Below, in pieces: positions 43,692 through 50,982 of a stretch of 64,000 nucleotides of DNA. Numbering within the stretch: position 1 is the first letter of the stretch; each line of letters starts with the position of its first letter. The stretch lies in contig CAYNRE010000069.1 in assembly GCA_964399535.1 (NCBI GenBank), positions 78,484 through 142,483 of the forward strand, in the 5' to 3' direction. The translations under genes and the position numbers were made by a program. The stretch comes from CAYNRE01 sp964399535 (lineage in GTDB: Bacteria > Planctomycetota > Planctomycetia > Pirellulales > CAYNRE01). Under the pieces are notes generated by a model. It did not search any database. It saw only the letters and a program-made list of their open reading frames with translations, and was not told where the DNA came from.

Positions 43692-44897
43692 TTAGCGGTC
43701 GATCTCGCCCATCACAATGTCGAGCGAACCGACAATCGCCGGCACATCGGCGATTAGGCAGCCACGGCACAATTCGCTCGTGACCGATAGGTTGGAAAAA
43801 CAACTGCTCCGCGCCCGCACCCGCCAGGGAATGGCCGAGCCGTCGCTCACCACGTAAAAGCCCATCTGCCCCTTGGGGCATTCGGTTTCCAGGTAAGCCT
43901 CGCCCTTGGGTAGCTTTTCCGTAAGTTTGACCGGCACGGCGTGGCTTCCCGGGGCCGTGCTGTAGCGGTCGATGGCCTGGCGAACCAGGTCGATCGATTG
44001 CATGACCTCCAGCATCCGCACGTAGAAGCGGTGCCAACAATCGCCCAGCACCGCCTGTGAGGGAACCGCCGGGTACTTGTGATCGCTGGGGTAATGCCCG
44101 TTGCGCTGGCAGATGACCTCGAAGGCGTAGCCATCGTACATTTCGGTGTAAATCTCTTCACCGTCGCGGCGCAGGTCTTGATCCACGCCGCTGCCGCGCA
44201 GCACCGGCCCCGTGCAGCCGTAGTCGATCGCCATTTCGGCGCTCATCACTCCGATATTCGCCGCCCGGCGGACGAAAATCGCGTTGGTCGTGAGCAGGGC
44301 GTGGTACTCGGCGATTTGGGGCACGAATTGATCGAGAAACGCCTCGCACTTTTGCAGCCAGCCCTTGGGCAAATCGTGGGTAGCCCCCCCCACGGTCAGG
44401 TAGCTGTAGGTAAGCCGGGCTCCACAGGCCTCCTCGAACAAATCGAGAATCTTCTCTCGTTCGCGGAAGGCGTACAAGAACGGGCTGAACGTACCCAGGT
44501 CGAGCCCGTAGGTGCCCATGCCCACCAGGTGGCTGGCAATTCGCCCCATCTCGGCGATGATCACCCGCAAATGCTTGGCCTTGGCCGGCAAATCGAGCTT
44601 CATCAGCTTTTCAATGGTCAGCGACCAGCCGAGATTCATGTTCATCCCGGCCAGGTAGTCCATCCGGTCGGTATAGGGAATCCATTGCCTGGGCGAGAGG
44701 TTTTCGCCGATCTTCTCGGCGCAGCGATGCAGGTAGCCCACGTGGGGCGTGACCTCGGAGACCACCTCTCCGTCGGTCCGCAACACCAGCCGCAGCACAC
44801 CATGGGTGCTGGGGTGCTGCGGCCCCATGTTGACCAGCATTTCATCGGTGCGGACGTCGAATTCCACGATCCGCGGATCGTCAAGCGCACTGGCCAT
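43692..44897 (-). CDS. nuoD: NADH-quinone oxidoreductase subunit D
   Basis: Peripheral 49-kDa-type subunit of complex I at the quinone site. The 401 residues begin with MLVNMGPQHPSTHGVLRLVL, including the HxxTHG-type quinone loop, followed by GYLHRCAEKIGENL, YTDRMDYLAGMNMNLGWSL, and GPVLRGSGVDQDLR; the C-terminus ends DIVMGEIDR. This is a separate NuoD, not fused to NuoC. The ATG at 44897 follows nuoC by about 50 bases. Confidence 0.95.
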   Translation of the reverse strand: MASALDDPRIVEFDVRTDEMLVNMGPQHPSTHGVLRLVLRTDGEVVSEVTPHVGYLHRCAEKIGENLSPRQWIPYTDRMDYLAGMNMNLGWSLTIEKLMKLDLPAKAKHLRVIIAEMGRIASHLVGMGTYGLDLGTFSPFLYAFREREKILDLFEEACGARLTYSYLTVGGATHDLPKGWLQKCEAFLDQFVPQIAEYHALLTTNAIFVRRAANIGVMSAEMAIDYGCTGPVLRGSGVDQDLRRDGEEIYTEMYDGYAFEVICQRNGHYPSDHKYPAVPSQAVLGDCWHRFYVRMLEVMQSIDLVRQAIDRYSTAPGSHAVPVKLTEKLPKGEAYLETECPKGQMGFYVVSDGSAIPWRVRARSSCFSNLSVTSELCRGCLIADVPAIVGSLDIVMGEIDR

Positions 44898-44950
44898 TCG
44901 CGAAGCTCACCTTACGAATGAATTGGGTTGGGCACCGGGGAAGGAAAACG

Positions 44951-45481
44951 TCACCGCCCGCGAATGCCGTGATACTCCATCGGCATCACATAGTCTTTTC
45001 GCAATGGGTGCCCCACCCAGTCCTCGGGGCAAAGAATCCGTCGCAGGTCGGGGTGATCGCGGAAGTCCACCCCGATCAGGTCGTATACCTCGCGCTCGTG
45101 CCAATCGGCACCCCGCCAAATTCCACTCACGCTGGGGCACTCAGGCAACTGGCCCTCGGCGTCGTTCTTCCAGCGGGGCAGCGAGACTTTCAGCACCAGA
45201 CTGGTTTTGTTGGGCACGCTCCAGAGGTGGTAGACCAACTCCAGGTGCGGCTGCCAAGGCGCCTTCGAGGCCTTCTTGGGGTCGGGCTCGCAGTAGTCGA
45301 CCCCGCTAATGCAGTTGAGCATGTCGAACCGCAGCTTGGGGTCGGTCTTCAGAAAGCGGCACACCTCGAGCAGCCCCTCGGGGGTTACCTCGATCCAAGG
45401 GTCGATCGCGTCGAGCTGGGCCCCGCGAATCTTATTGCCAAACCGCTTCGAAAGCTGATCGACCAGGCTCGGTCCGCTCAT
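44951..45481 (-). CDS. nuoC: NADH-quinone oxidoreductase subunit C
   Basis: Peripheral 30-kDa-type subunit of complex I. The 176 residues show the RFDMLNCISGVDY block, SGIWRGADWHEREVYDLIGV with the conserved WxEREVYDL core, FRDHPDLRRILCPEDWVGHPLRKDY and a short tail. The ATG at 45481 was chosen because homology begins there (MSGPSLVDQL); the open frame upstream overlaps nuoA. An 83-base gap separates it from the nuoA stop; no nuoB lies between them, unlike the usual A-B-C order. Confidence 0.93.
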   Translation of the reverse strand: MSGPSLVDQLSKRFGNKIRGAQLDAIDPWIEVTPEGLLEVCRFLKTDPKLRFDMLNCISGVDYCEPDPKKASKAPWQPHLELVYHLWSVPNKTSLVLKVSLPRWKNDAEGQLPECPSVSGIWRGADWHEREVYDLIGVDFRDHPDLRRILCPEDWVGHPLRKDYVMPMEYHGIRGR

Positions 45482-45564
45482 CGCACCACTGCTTTCCTGC
45501 CAAAGGGAAACACGCCAAAGGGAGCCAGACCCCCGGGCCGCTCGCCCCGCTCGCGTCCGTGCCT

Positions 45565-46197
45565 CTAGGCGCCCACGGCGTGCTGCTGTTCCAGCGACAA
45601 GGGGGGCCGTACCGTTGGCGGGCGCATCGACCGCTGATGGCTGACCACGCGGACCCAGTCGAGGTCGCCGCGGCGCCAGACATAAGCAAAGCCCATCAGC
45701 AACACGGCGAAAAATACCGCGATGTCGCCAAAGGCGAACCACGCCAACTGGCGGCCAAACTGCTCTACGCGACGGCCATTCTCTCGAGGACCCTCGGCCT
45801 GGTCCAGCGGCGGCACCGCCGAGGCCGGAACCCCTAGCTCGGCATAGGTCTTTGCCACGTACGGCGAAAGGGTCTGCACGCCATCGGCCGAGACCTCGAC
45901 CTTGGCGTAGCTGGGATCCATTAAATGAGTCGCTTTCCCGAAAACCGTGGCCCAGGGAAAGAAAAACGCGACTTCCACATCGAAAATAATGAACAGCAGG
46001 GCCACCACGTAAAACCGCAAGTCGAACTGCACGAAGCTCGAACCGATCGTCGGCTCGCCGCATTCGTAGATCGACTCCTTTTCCGCGTTCGGCAAGTTCG
46101 GACGCAGCAGCCGGCCGATCAGCAAGTGCACGCTGAGAAACAGGGCCCCGGCCGTGACGAACAGGGCCAGATAAGCAACGGTCGAAACAGGCGTCAT
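45565..46197 (-). CDS. nuoA: NADH-quinone oxidoreductase subunit A (extended)
   Basis: Three-helix membrane subunit of complex I. The conserved middle is present: KESIYECGEPTIGSSFVQFDLRFYVVALLFIIFDVEVAFFFPW, seen in parts as YECGEP, FDLRFYVVALLFIIFDVE and FFFPW. At 210 residues it is longer than usual (120-150) because of an insertion of about 65 polar residues between the second and third helices (roughly 85-150) and a C-terminal tail. ATG at 46197 (MTPVSTVAYL) was chosen because the upstream frame is Arg/Pro-rich. It is the first gene of the main nuo cluster. Confidence 0.92.
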   Translation of the reverse strand: MTPVSTVAYLALFVTAGALFLSVHLLIGRLLRPNLPNAEKESIYECGEPTIGSSFVQFDLRFYVVALLFIIFDVEVAFFFPWATVFGKATHLMDPSYAKVEVSADGVQTLSPYVAKTYAELGVPASAVPPLDQAEGPRENGRRVEQFGRQLAWFAFGDIAVFFAVLLMGFAYVWRRGDLDWVRVVSHQRSMRPPTVRPPLSLEQQHAVGA

Positions 46198-46477
46198 CGG
46201 GCTTTGATGCTCCCGGCCAGGCCGGGCAAACGCTCGGACTGGGCCGTTGGGCAGGGGGGGGTAGGGAATGCCACTCGACCGGGCCAAGCCAGCCAGATTT
46301 CGCCGGAAATCGGGGCCCTTCCCCAGGCTTGCGGGCATTCTAAACCCGTGGCCCAGCTTTGCAAGGTAGCCCCAGGCCCCCCCAGGACCCGCGGGCAGCC
46401 TCGCTAGGCCCCCCCGAGCCTGGCGGACAAGAGCAACACGGCCCGGCGGCCGGCGCAGCGGGGCAAGCCCGGGAAAA

Positions 46478-47218
46478 TCACCCCCTTGGGCGGCCAAGCC
46501 GGCGACCGAGAACAACCAGGCCCGGTGCCAGGGCCCAACCCATCAGGGCCCAGGTCGAGGGCTCGGGCACCAGGGCCGTGGCCACGATGGTTCCGACGAA
46601 CTGCAGGCGCACCTCGACGGTGTCGACCAGCAGCGCAAATTCCACGTCGGTGGGAATCGTCAGCGTGGCCTGCGAGCCGTTGTAAACCAGGCTGGCGGCC
46701 GAGCCCGCATTGGTGCCCGATAGTCCGACGAGCGATTCTTCAAAGATCGCCAAGAGCGGTCCCGTGTACACGTTGACGCCACTGGTGACGCCCAGTGTCT
46801 GCCCGCTGGCGCCGCCGCTGAGCGACAGCACCAGGTCGCCGAAGTAGCCCCGCGTTTCGTTGAAGAGAGAAAACGAGTAGATGTACCCGTAGTTATTCTC
46901 GTAGTTGCCCTCATTGGGAATGAAAGGGCCCTGTTCGTCCGCGTCGAGCGAGCCGTCGAGCTGATTGATCGTGGTGCCCGAGACGTCGGCCAGAATGCTG
47001 CCGGTAAAGCTGTCGGTCAGCGAACCGGCTTGCTGTGCGGTGAGCGTGATCGGAATGAAATCGTTGTTGATGGCGGCAAAAGTCAGGCTCGACTGACTTG
47101 GATCCACCGTGAAATGGATCACTGCCGCGCGAGCGCTCGAACCGGACCAAACAATCAGACTGAGCGCCGGGACCATCCAGGCGGCCGCCCGGCGAACGAT
47201 CGAATTGTCAAATCTCAT
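46478..47218 (-). CDS. PEP-CTERM sorting domain protein
   Basis: A 246-residue secreted protein. Residues 1-31 form a signal peptide (AAAWMVPALSLIVWSGSSARA), and the C-terminus is a PEP-CTERM sorting signal: VPEPSTWALMG, a hydrophobic helix, and a final RRLGRPRG. Between them lies a beta-rich region with SSLTFAAINNDFIPITLTAQQAGS. Its function is unknown; PEP-CTERM proteins are targeted to the envelope by exosortase, and no exosortase gene lies in this window. It interrupts the stretch between nuoI and nuoA and has its own promoter candidate. Confidence 0.85.
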   Translation of the reverse strand: MRFDNSIVRRAAAWMVPALSLIVWSGSSARAAVIHFTVDPSQSSLTFAAINNDFIPITLTAQQAGSLTDSFTGSILADVSGTTINQLDGSLDADEQGPFIPNEGNYENNYGYIYSFSLFNETRGYFGDLVLSLSGGASGQTLGVTSGVNVYTGPLLAIFEESLVGLSGTNAGSAASLVYNGSQATLTIPTDVEFALLVDTVEVRLQFVGTIVATALVPEPSTWALMGWALAPGLVVLGRRLGRPRG

Positions 47219-47289
47219 GAGCTGCTCGCTTTACGAATCGACTAGGCTTTAGATGATGCGGTTTGCAACCAACCGCTTCGTTGCTTAAG

Positions 47290-47319
47290 ACCCTAGTGTG
47301 ACCGACCCAAAAGTGTCAA
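47290..47319 (-). promoter_or_regulatory. Sigma-70 promoter candidate for the PEP-CTERM gene
   Basis: On the minus strand TTGACA (47314-47319) is followed after 18 bases by TAGGGT (47290-47295). The -35 is perfect and the -10 weak. It is 72 bases before the start codon, and the leader holds the small hairpin GCGGTT-N7-AACCGC at about 47262. Confidence 0.4.
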
Positions 47320-47408
47320 CAAAAAACGGGAGTGCCCCCCCTCGCCAGAGCTAGGGCGCCTTCATCTTGGCTTCACTCACCGGTCGCGCCTGCCCGTCGA
47401 TCGTGCTG

Positions 47409-47921
47409 CTAGCGCGGGCTGGTGCTCGCCACGAATCTCGCCCCCCGGCTCGCAGGATCGAATCCCACGGGCCAACGCGTCGCGGCGTCGTAGGTGGCAT
47501 CGGTCAACAGGGCGTTTTCGAGTCGACACTCGCCCAAATCGGCCCCGTTAAGGCGAGCGCCCGAAAGGCTCGCGCCATTAAGATCGGCCTGAAACAAATT
47601 GGCGTTACGCAAATTCGCCTTACCCAATTCGGCCGAATCGAGCCGCGCGCCCAGCAGCGAAGCGCCATTCAAATCGGCCGCCACCAATTGCGCCCCGCGC
47701 AGATCGGCCTGATAGAGCACGGCAAAAGAAAGGTCGGCCCCCTCGAGATTCGCGCCGCGGAGCCGTGCTCGCGAAAGCGCGGCCCGGGCCAACTGCGCTC
47801 CGGCCAATTCCAGGCCGCACAAGTCGGCCCCCTCCAGCGAAGGAACCTGGCACTCGTAGAGCACCGCGTCCGATCGCCGGTGCCGAATTGAAATCAAGGG
47901 GCCCTCCCGTCGCGGCGGCAT
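47409..47921 (-). CDS. Pentapeptide-repeat protein
   Basis: A 170-residue protein of which about 100 residues (roughly 35-140) are consecutive pentapeptide repeats of the A(D/N)LxG type, e.g. LEGADLCGLELAGAQL and LRGANLEGADLSFA. They would fold into a right-handed quadrilateral beta helix. Such proteins include gyrase-protecting DNA mimics but most have unknown roles. There is no signal peptide. ATG at 47921 is the only reasonable start before the repeats. It follows the DUF2203 gene on the same strand. Confidence 0.82.
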   Translation of the reverse strand: MPPRREGPLISIRHRRSDAVLYECQVPSLEGADLCGLELAGAQLARAALSRARLRGANLEGADLSFAVLYQADLRGAQLVAADLNGASLLGARLDSAELGKANLRNANLFQADLNGASLSGARLNGADLGECRLENALLTDATYDAATRWPVGFDPASRGARFVASTSPR

Positions 47922-48027
47922 GCCCGCGCTAGTGGAAGTGCGCAAGAGACAAGGTGGCCAGCGGCTCACGCCGCGCTGGCGCGTGCTGGGCGGCCCCGCG
48001 CGGGTGCCCCCGGCGTTTGGCAGCTCG

Positions 48028-48525
48028 CTAAACCGGCTCGTCCCCGGCCGCGGTTCCCTCTTGGCGAGCCGCCCCTGCGGCCAGCGGCTGTCGCCCGGCA
48101 AAGCCGGCCTCGAGTTCGTGCCAGTACAGTACTTCCGGCTCACCCAACTTCCAGCAAAGGTAGGCAATCCGCCCGTCGATGCGGCCGGGGAAATCGACGA
48201 GCCCTTCCAGCGCGTTCTTGGGCTCGACGCCCAGGTGTTCGAGCTCGTCGACAAACTCCTGCAGTCGCTCGCCGTCTTTCTCCAGCTCTTCCTCGACCTG
48301 GGCAAGCTCCTCGCTGTACACGTCGCCGCTGGCGGTGCCACGCCGCTCGCGAAGAAGCATGAGTCGCTCGCGCCGCTCAACCACTTCGCGCGAAAGATCG
48401 GCCAAATCCTGGACGATCGCTCGCACGAGCGGCAGCGTCGCGTTGGCCTCTTCAAGGGTGAACAGTTTGCGGCCGGCGTAGTGCCGTTCCGCTTCGTTCT
48501 GAGTCGCGTCCATCGGTTCAGCCAT
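48028..48525 (-). CDS. DUF2203 family protein
   Basis: A 165-residue soluble protein. The features are KLFTLEEANATLPLVRAIVQDL, a charged coiled-coil region (about residues 45-95), LGVEPKNALEGLVDFPGRIDG, and AYLCWKLGEPEVLYWHELEAGFAGRQPL, which match DUF2203. The C-terminal WHELEAGFAGR motif suggests a conserved binding site, but no function is known for the family. ATG at 48525 was chosen; a second ATG at 48513 is possible. It sits between nuoI and the pentapeptide gene and may be co-transcribed with nuoI (91 bases). Confidence 0.85.
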   Translation of the reverse strand: MAEPMDATQNEAERHYAGRKLFTLEEANATLPLVRAIVQDLADLSREVVERRERLMLLRERRGTASGDVYSEELAQVEEELEKDGERLQEFVDELEHLGVEPKNALEGLVDFPGRIDGRIAYLCWKLGEPEVLYWHELEAGFAGRQPLAAGAARQEGTAAGDEPV

Positions 48526-48616
48526 GGAGCAGCCGCCTCGCGGGAATCGATGGGAAGCCCTGGCACGATGAGTCAATGCAATCCGCGCCGGCGATGGTGA
48601 AGAACCGGCGATACTA

Positions 48617-49144
48617 CTACTGGTTCGGGCCTCCATGCACCGGTTCGACAATCACCTTCGACTCCGCAACCGCGGTCGGATTCAGCGTGGCCCTTCCCCA
48701 GGCTACATCCACCGGCAAGCGCGAAAAGTCGACGATACAACCGTCGCGGCTATAACAGCTCAGGTCGTGCGTCGAACCCATGAAAATGCAGTCCACCGGA
48801 CACGGCTCGACGCACAACGCGCAGAACATGCACTTGGTGTAGTCGATCGTGAACCCAGTCACCCGGAACCCCTTGCCCGTGGTGACCCGCTCCTTGCCGA
48901 TGTAAATGCAATCGACCGGGCAGGCTTTGGCACACTGGTCGCAAGCGATACAGGTCGTCAGATCGTATCGATGAAACCCTCGATACCGGTCCGCCACCGG
49001 CACCGGTAGCTCGGGGTATTCAAACTTCTCCGTGAACGTTCGGCGCTGGGGGTCGTAGGTTTGCAGCCAGTAGCGAAGCGTTACCACTAGCCCCTGGGCC
49101 ACGGTGTAAATGGCGTCCCAGATATCGCGCAGCCACTGAATCAT
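48617..49144 (-). CDS. nuoI: NADH-quinone oxidoreductase subunit I (separated from main nuo cluster)
   Basis: Iron-sulfur subunit of complex I that passes electrons towards NuoB. The 175 residues hold two ferredoxin-type motifs: CIACDQCAKACP and CMFCALCVEPCP, each for one [4Fe-4S] cluster, and the typical N-terminal amphipathic region GLVVTLRYWL. The start at 49144 (MIQWLRDIWD) has TAGGA upstream; longer frames lack homology. Three unrelated genes separate it from nuoA by 2.4 kb, although all are on the same strand. Confidence 0.93.
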   Translation of the reverse strand: MIQWLRDIWDAIYTVAQGLVVTLRYWLQTYDPQRRTFTEKFEYPELPVPVADRYRGFHRYDLTTCIACDQCAKACPVDCIYIGKERVTTGKGFRVTGFTIDYTKCMFCALCVEPCPVDCIFMGSTHDLSCYSRDGCIVDFSRLPVDVAWGRATLNPTAVAESKVIVEPVHGGPNQ

Positions 49145-50007
49145 TGCAAATCCTAGCGGTCGACGTAGCCCTTGGCCCAGCGGGAGCCGGGTTCCACGCC
49201 CGCGGGCCGAATCAAGCAGCGAGACACCCTCGCCTCGATGCTTCCGCAGGGCCACTGGCTGAATTATAGGCGCGAGCCCCACCCCCGCAAGCCGACCAAA
49301 ACGGCCCGGGCCCGCCCTCGGGAGGTCCACACTTTTTCCTGGCCACGCAGCAGCAGGTTGGGGCTAAGCCGCGTCGCGACCTCGGGCCAACCTGCAAAGA
49401 CACCTGGTCCGGAAACGGTTCTCGCGTCAGGCGCTGTTTCAGGCCCCATGCTGCGTCGGTGGGTTTGCCCAAGCAGCACGGCACCTCGATCAAGCTAGCG
49501 TCGTCTTCCCAGGCCGCCGACCGATCAGCCCCGCGCCCCGTTGACCCGGGCCAGCCATCGGCCCGCCGGGGCCGACACGGGGGCAGCCCAGCGGGAGGGG
49601 GTGAAAACTCAACTGTCGCGCCACCCCGGGCCATGGTTTGCCGGCTTGTCCTATGAGCGGCTTCCCGCACCGCGCCCTTCGCCGTGCCCGGGCCGCCCCG
49701 CACTGCCCAATTCCGGCCGTTCGAACCGGCCTCGAGCGGTCGAATTATGCCATTGCTAGGGAGAAAATTGATTCGCCGGAGCAGACCGTCATGATGCAGC
49801 GACCCCTGGCTCACCCCCCGCGGAAAACCAGGCTTACCACCTTCCGAACCGAGCGGCTTATGGCCACTTAAACCTCTATTCAATAAGCACTTGCAATGCG
49901 CCTCGGGATTCGCTTTCCGAAACCCCGATCGCCGCGCGGGCGATGCCCGGGAGGGCAATTCGCGTGCCGACCGGCCCCAACCCAGTCGAGATTCGGGCCC
50001 ACTTTGC
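49145..50007. other. Intergenic region between nuoI and the second csrA
   Basis: Roughly 860 bases (49145-50007) in which no gene can be supported. Open frames exist on both strands, but their products are Arg/Pro/Gly-rich with no family resemblance, as expected from chance in GC-rich DNA. The csrA promoter region begins at its right end. Confidence 0.4.
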
Positions 50008-50035
50008 TTGACTCGCGAGTGCTAGCACGTAGAGT
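50008..50035 (+). promoter_or_regulatory. Sigma-70 promoter with palindromic spacer, second csrA
   Basis: TTGACT (50008-50013), a 16-base spacer, and TAGAGT (50030-50035). The spacer holds the perfect ten-base palindrome GTGCTAGCAC (50019-50028), which could be an operator placed where a bound repressor would block RNA polymerase. Confidence 0.45.
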
Positions 50036-50173
50036 GGAGAGTGAAGAAACTCGTTGCGCGGGCAGGATTTCGGGTTTTCGCCGGCCTCTGGGCGAAGCAC
50101 GATTCTCGACGCAAAGCACCGACACTCTTCGCCGCAGTTGTCCATGGGTGGACCAGTGCCCGGGCGGACCGGG

Positions 50174-50187
50174 ATGTAGAGGAGCTC
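50174..50187 (+). promoter_or_regulatory. Possible CsrA autoregulatory site in the csrA leader
   Basis: The leader contains GAGGAGCTCCTG, built on the ten-base palindrome AGGAGCTCCT, about 28 bases before the csrA start. Two further GGA cores lie just upstream. GGA in short hairpins is the CsrA recognition form, so negative autoregulation is plausible. Confidence 0.35.
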
Positions 50188-50212
50188 CTGCACACGAGCG
50201 AAGGCACGTAAG

Positions 50213-50434
50213 ATGTTGGTTCTCTCCCGAAAAAAGAACGAAAGCATCGTCATCAACGACGACATTACGATCGTCGTGGTGGAAATCCGTGGCGACAAGG
50301 TGCGATTGGGAGTGGAAGCTCCCAAGGAAGTGCCGGTCCACCGTCGCGAGGTTTACGACGCCATTCGGCGCGGCGATACCAACGACAAAACGGATTCGCA
50401 AACCGCGGCTGGCGAGAATTCGCCGACCGCCTAG
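50213..50434 (+). CDS. csrA: Carbon storage regulator CsrA (copy 2)
   Basis: A second CsrA of 73 residues: MLVLSRKKNESIVIND, then RGDKVRLGVEAP, KEVPVHRREVYDAIRR and a polar tail of about 17 residues. It differs from the flagellar copy in the first helix and tail but retains the RNA-contacting VHR. The ATG at 50213 is fixed by the family; the ribosome site is weak (AAGG). It stands alone, with a promoter candidate about 180 bases upstream, so it may serve as the general CsrA while the other copy is dedicated to the flagellum. Confidence 0.94.
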   Translation: MLVLSRKKNESIVINDDITIVVVEIRGDKVRLGVEAPKEVPVHRREVYDAIRRGDTNDKTDSQTAAGENSPTA

Positions 50435-50713
50435 TTCGCCCCGTTTGTTGCTTCCCACTTCGTTCGTCGGTTTGGTTGACCTTTTTCGCGATTCTCGCGA
50501 CCGCATGGCCGGCCGTTCTTGAACCAGGCCAACACCAGCGGCTACTGGAAGAATTCCTGGGCGGCAATTTCTGACTTCGCCCAATGCGCAGCAAGGGTCC
50601 GCACGGCTTCCAGCCGCCGCGGGGCCCAAATGCGGGCCCCCCAGCGGTCTTCTGGCACCGGTTCGGCCAGCTTTGCGTGGCGCGGGCCCGAGCCCGCCTG
50701 GCTCGTTCGACCC

Positions 50714-50741
50714 TTGACGCTGAGGCGCCGCCCCGTATAAA
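50714..50741 (+). promoter_or_regulatory. Promoter of tRNA-Glu
   Basis: TTGACG (50714-50719), a 16-base spacer and TATAAA (50736-50741), followed 38 bases later by the tRNA. Both hexamers match the sigma-70 consensus at five of six positions. Confidence 0.65.
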
Positions 50742-50778
50742 CCACCGTGCAGTGCGGCCGCGCGTCGCCCTGTAAATC

Positions 50779-50853
50779 GGCCCCGTCGTCTAGCCAGGTC
50801 TAGGACACAGGCCTTTCACGCCTGCAACACGGGTTCAAATCCCGTCGGGGTCA
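50779..50853 (+). tRNA. tRNA-Glu (anticodon UUC)
   Basis: A 75-base cloverleaf. The acceptor stem GGCCCCG pairs with CGGGGTC (one G-T pair), the anticodon stem CAGGC/GCCTG encloses CTTTCAC with anticodon TTC, and the T arm CGGGTTCAAATCCCG is standard. CCA is not encoded. This tRNA also supplies activated glutamate for the C5 route to heme, of which hemC and hemH are in this window. Confidence 0.95.
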
Positions 50854-50982
50854 TTCGCTGTTCTGCCGGTTTTTTCCGGCCGGGGGGAACCCGCCGGGCG
50901 AAGTGGTTCGCGCAGGCGCGCCGCGGGCTCGCCCTGGGCATTCCTCAGGTCCGCTGCGCTTCGGGGCCGAAGCGGCGTTGGT

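Noticed and set aside
49212..49958. 248-codon open frame on the minus strand
   Set aside because: Product is Arg/Gly/Pro-rich with no family resemblance and no ribosome site; typical of chance frames in GC-rich DNA.
50862..50878. Terminator after tRNA-Glu (CCGG-T6-CCGG)
   Set aside because: The T residues are in the loop rather than after the stem, so it does not have terminator geometry.
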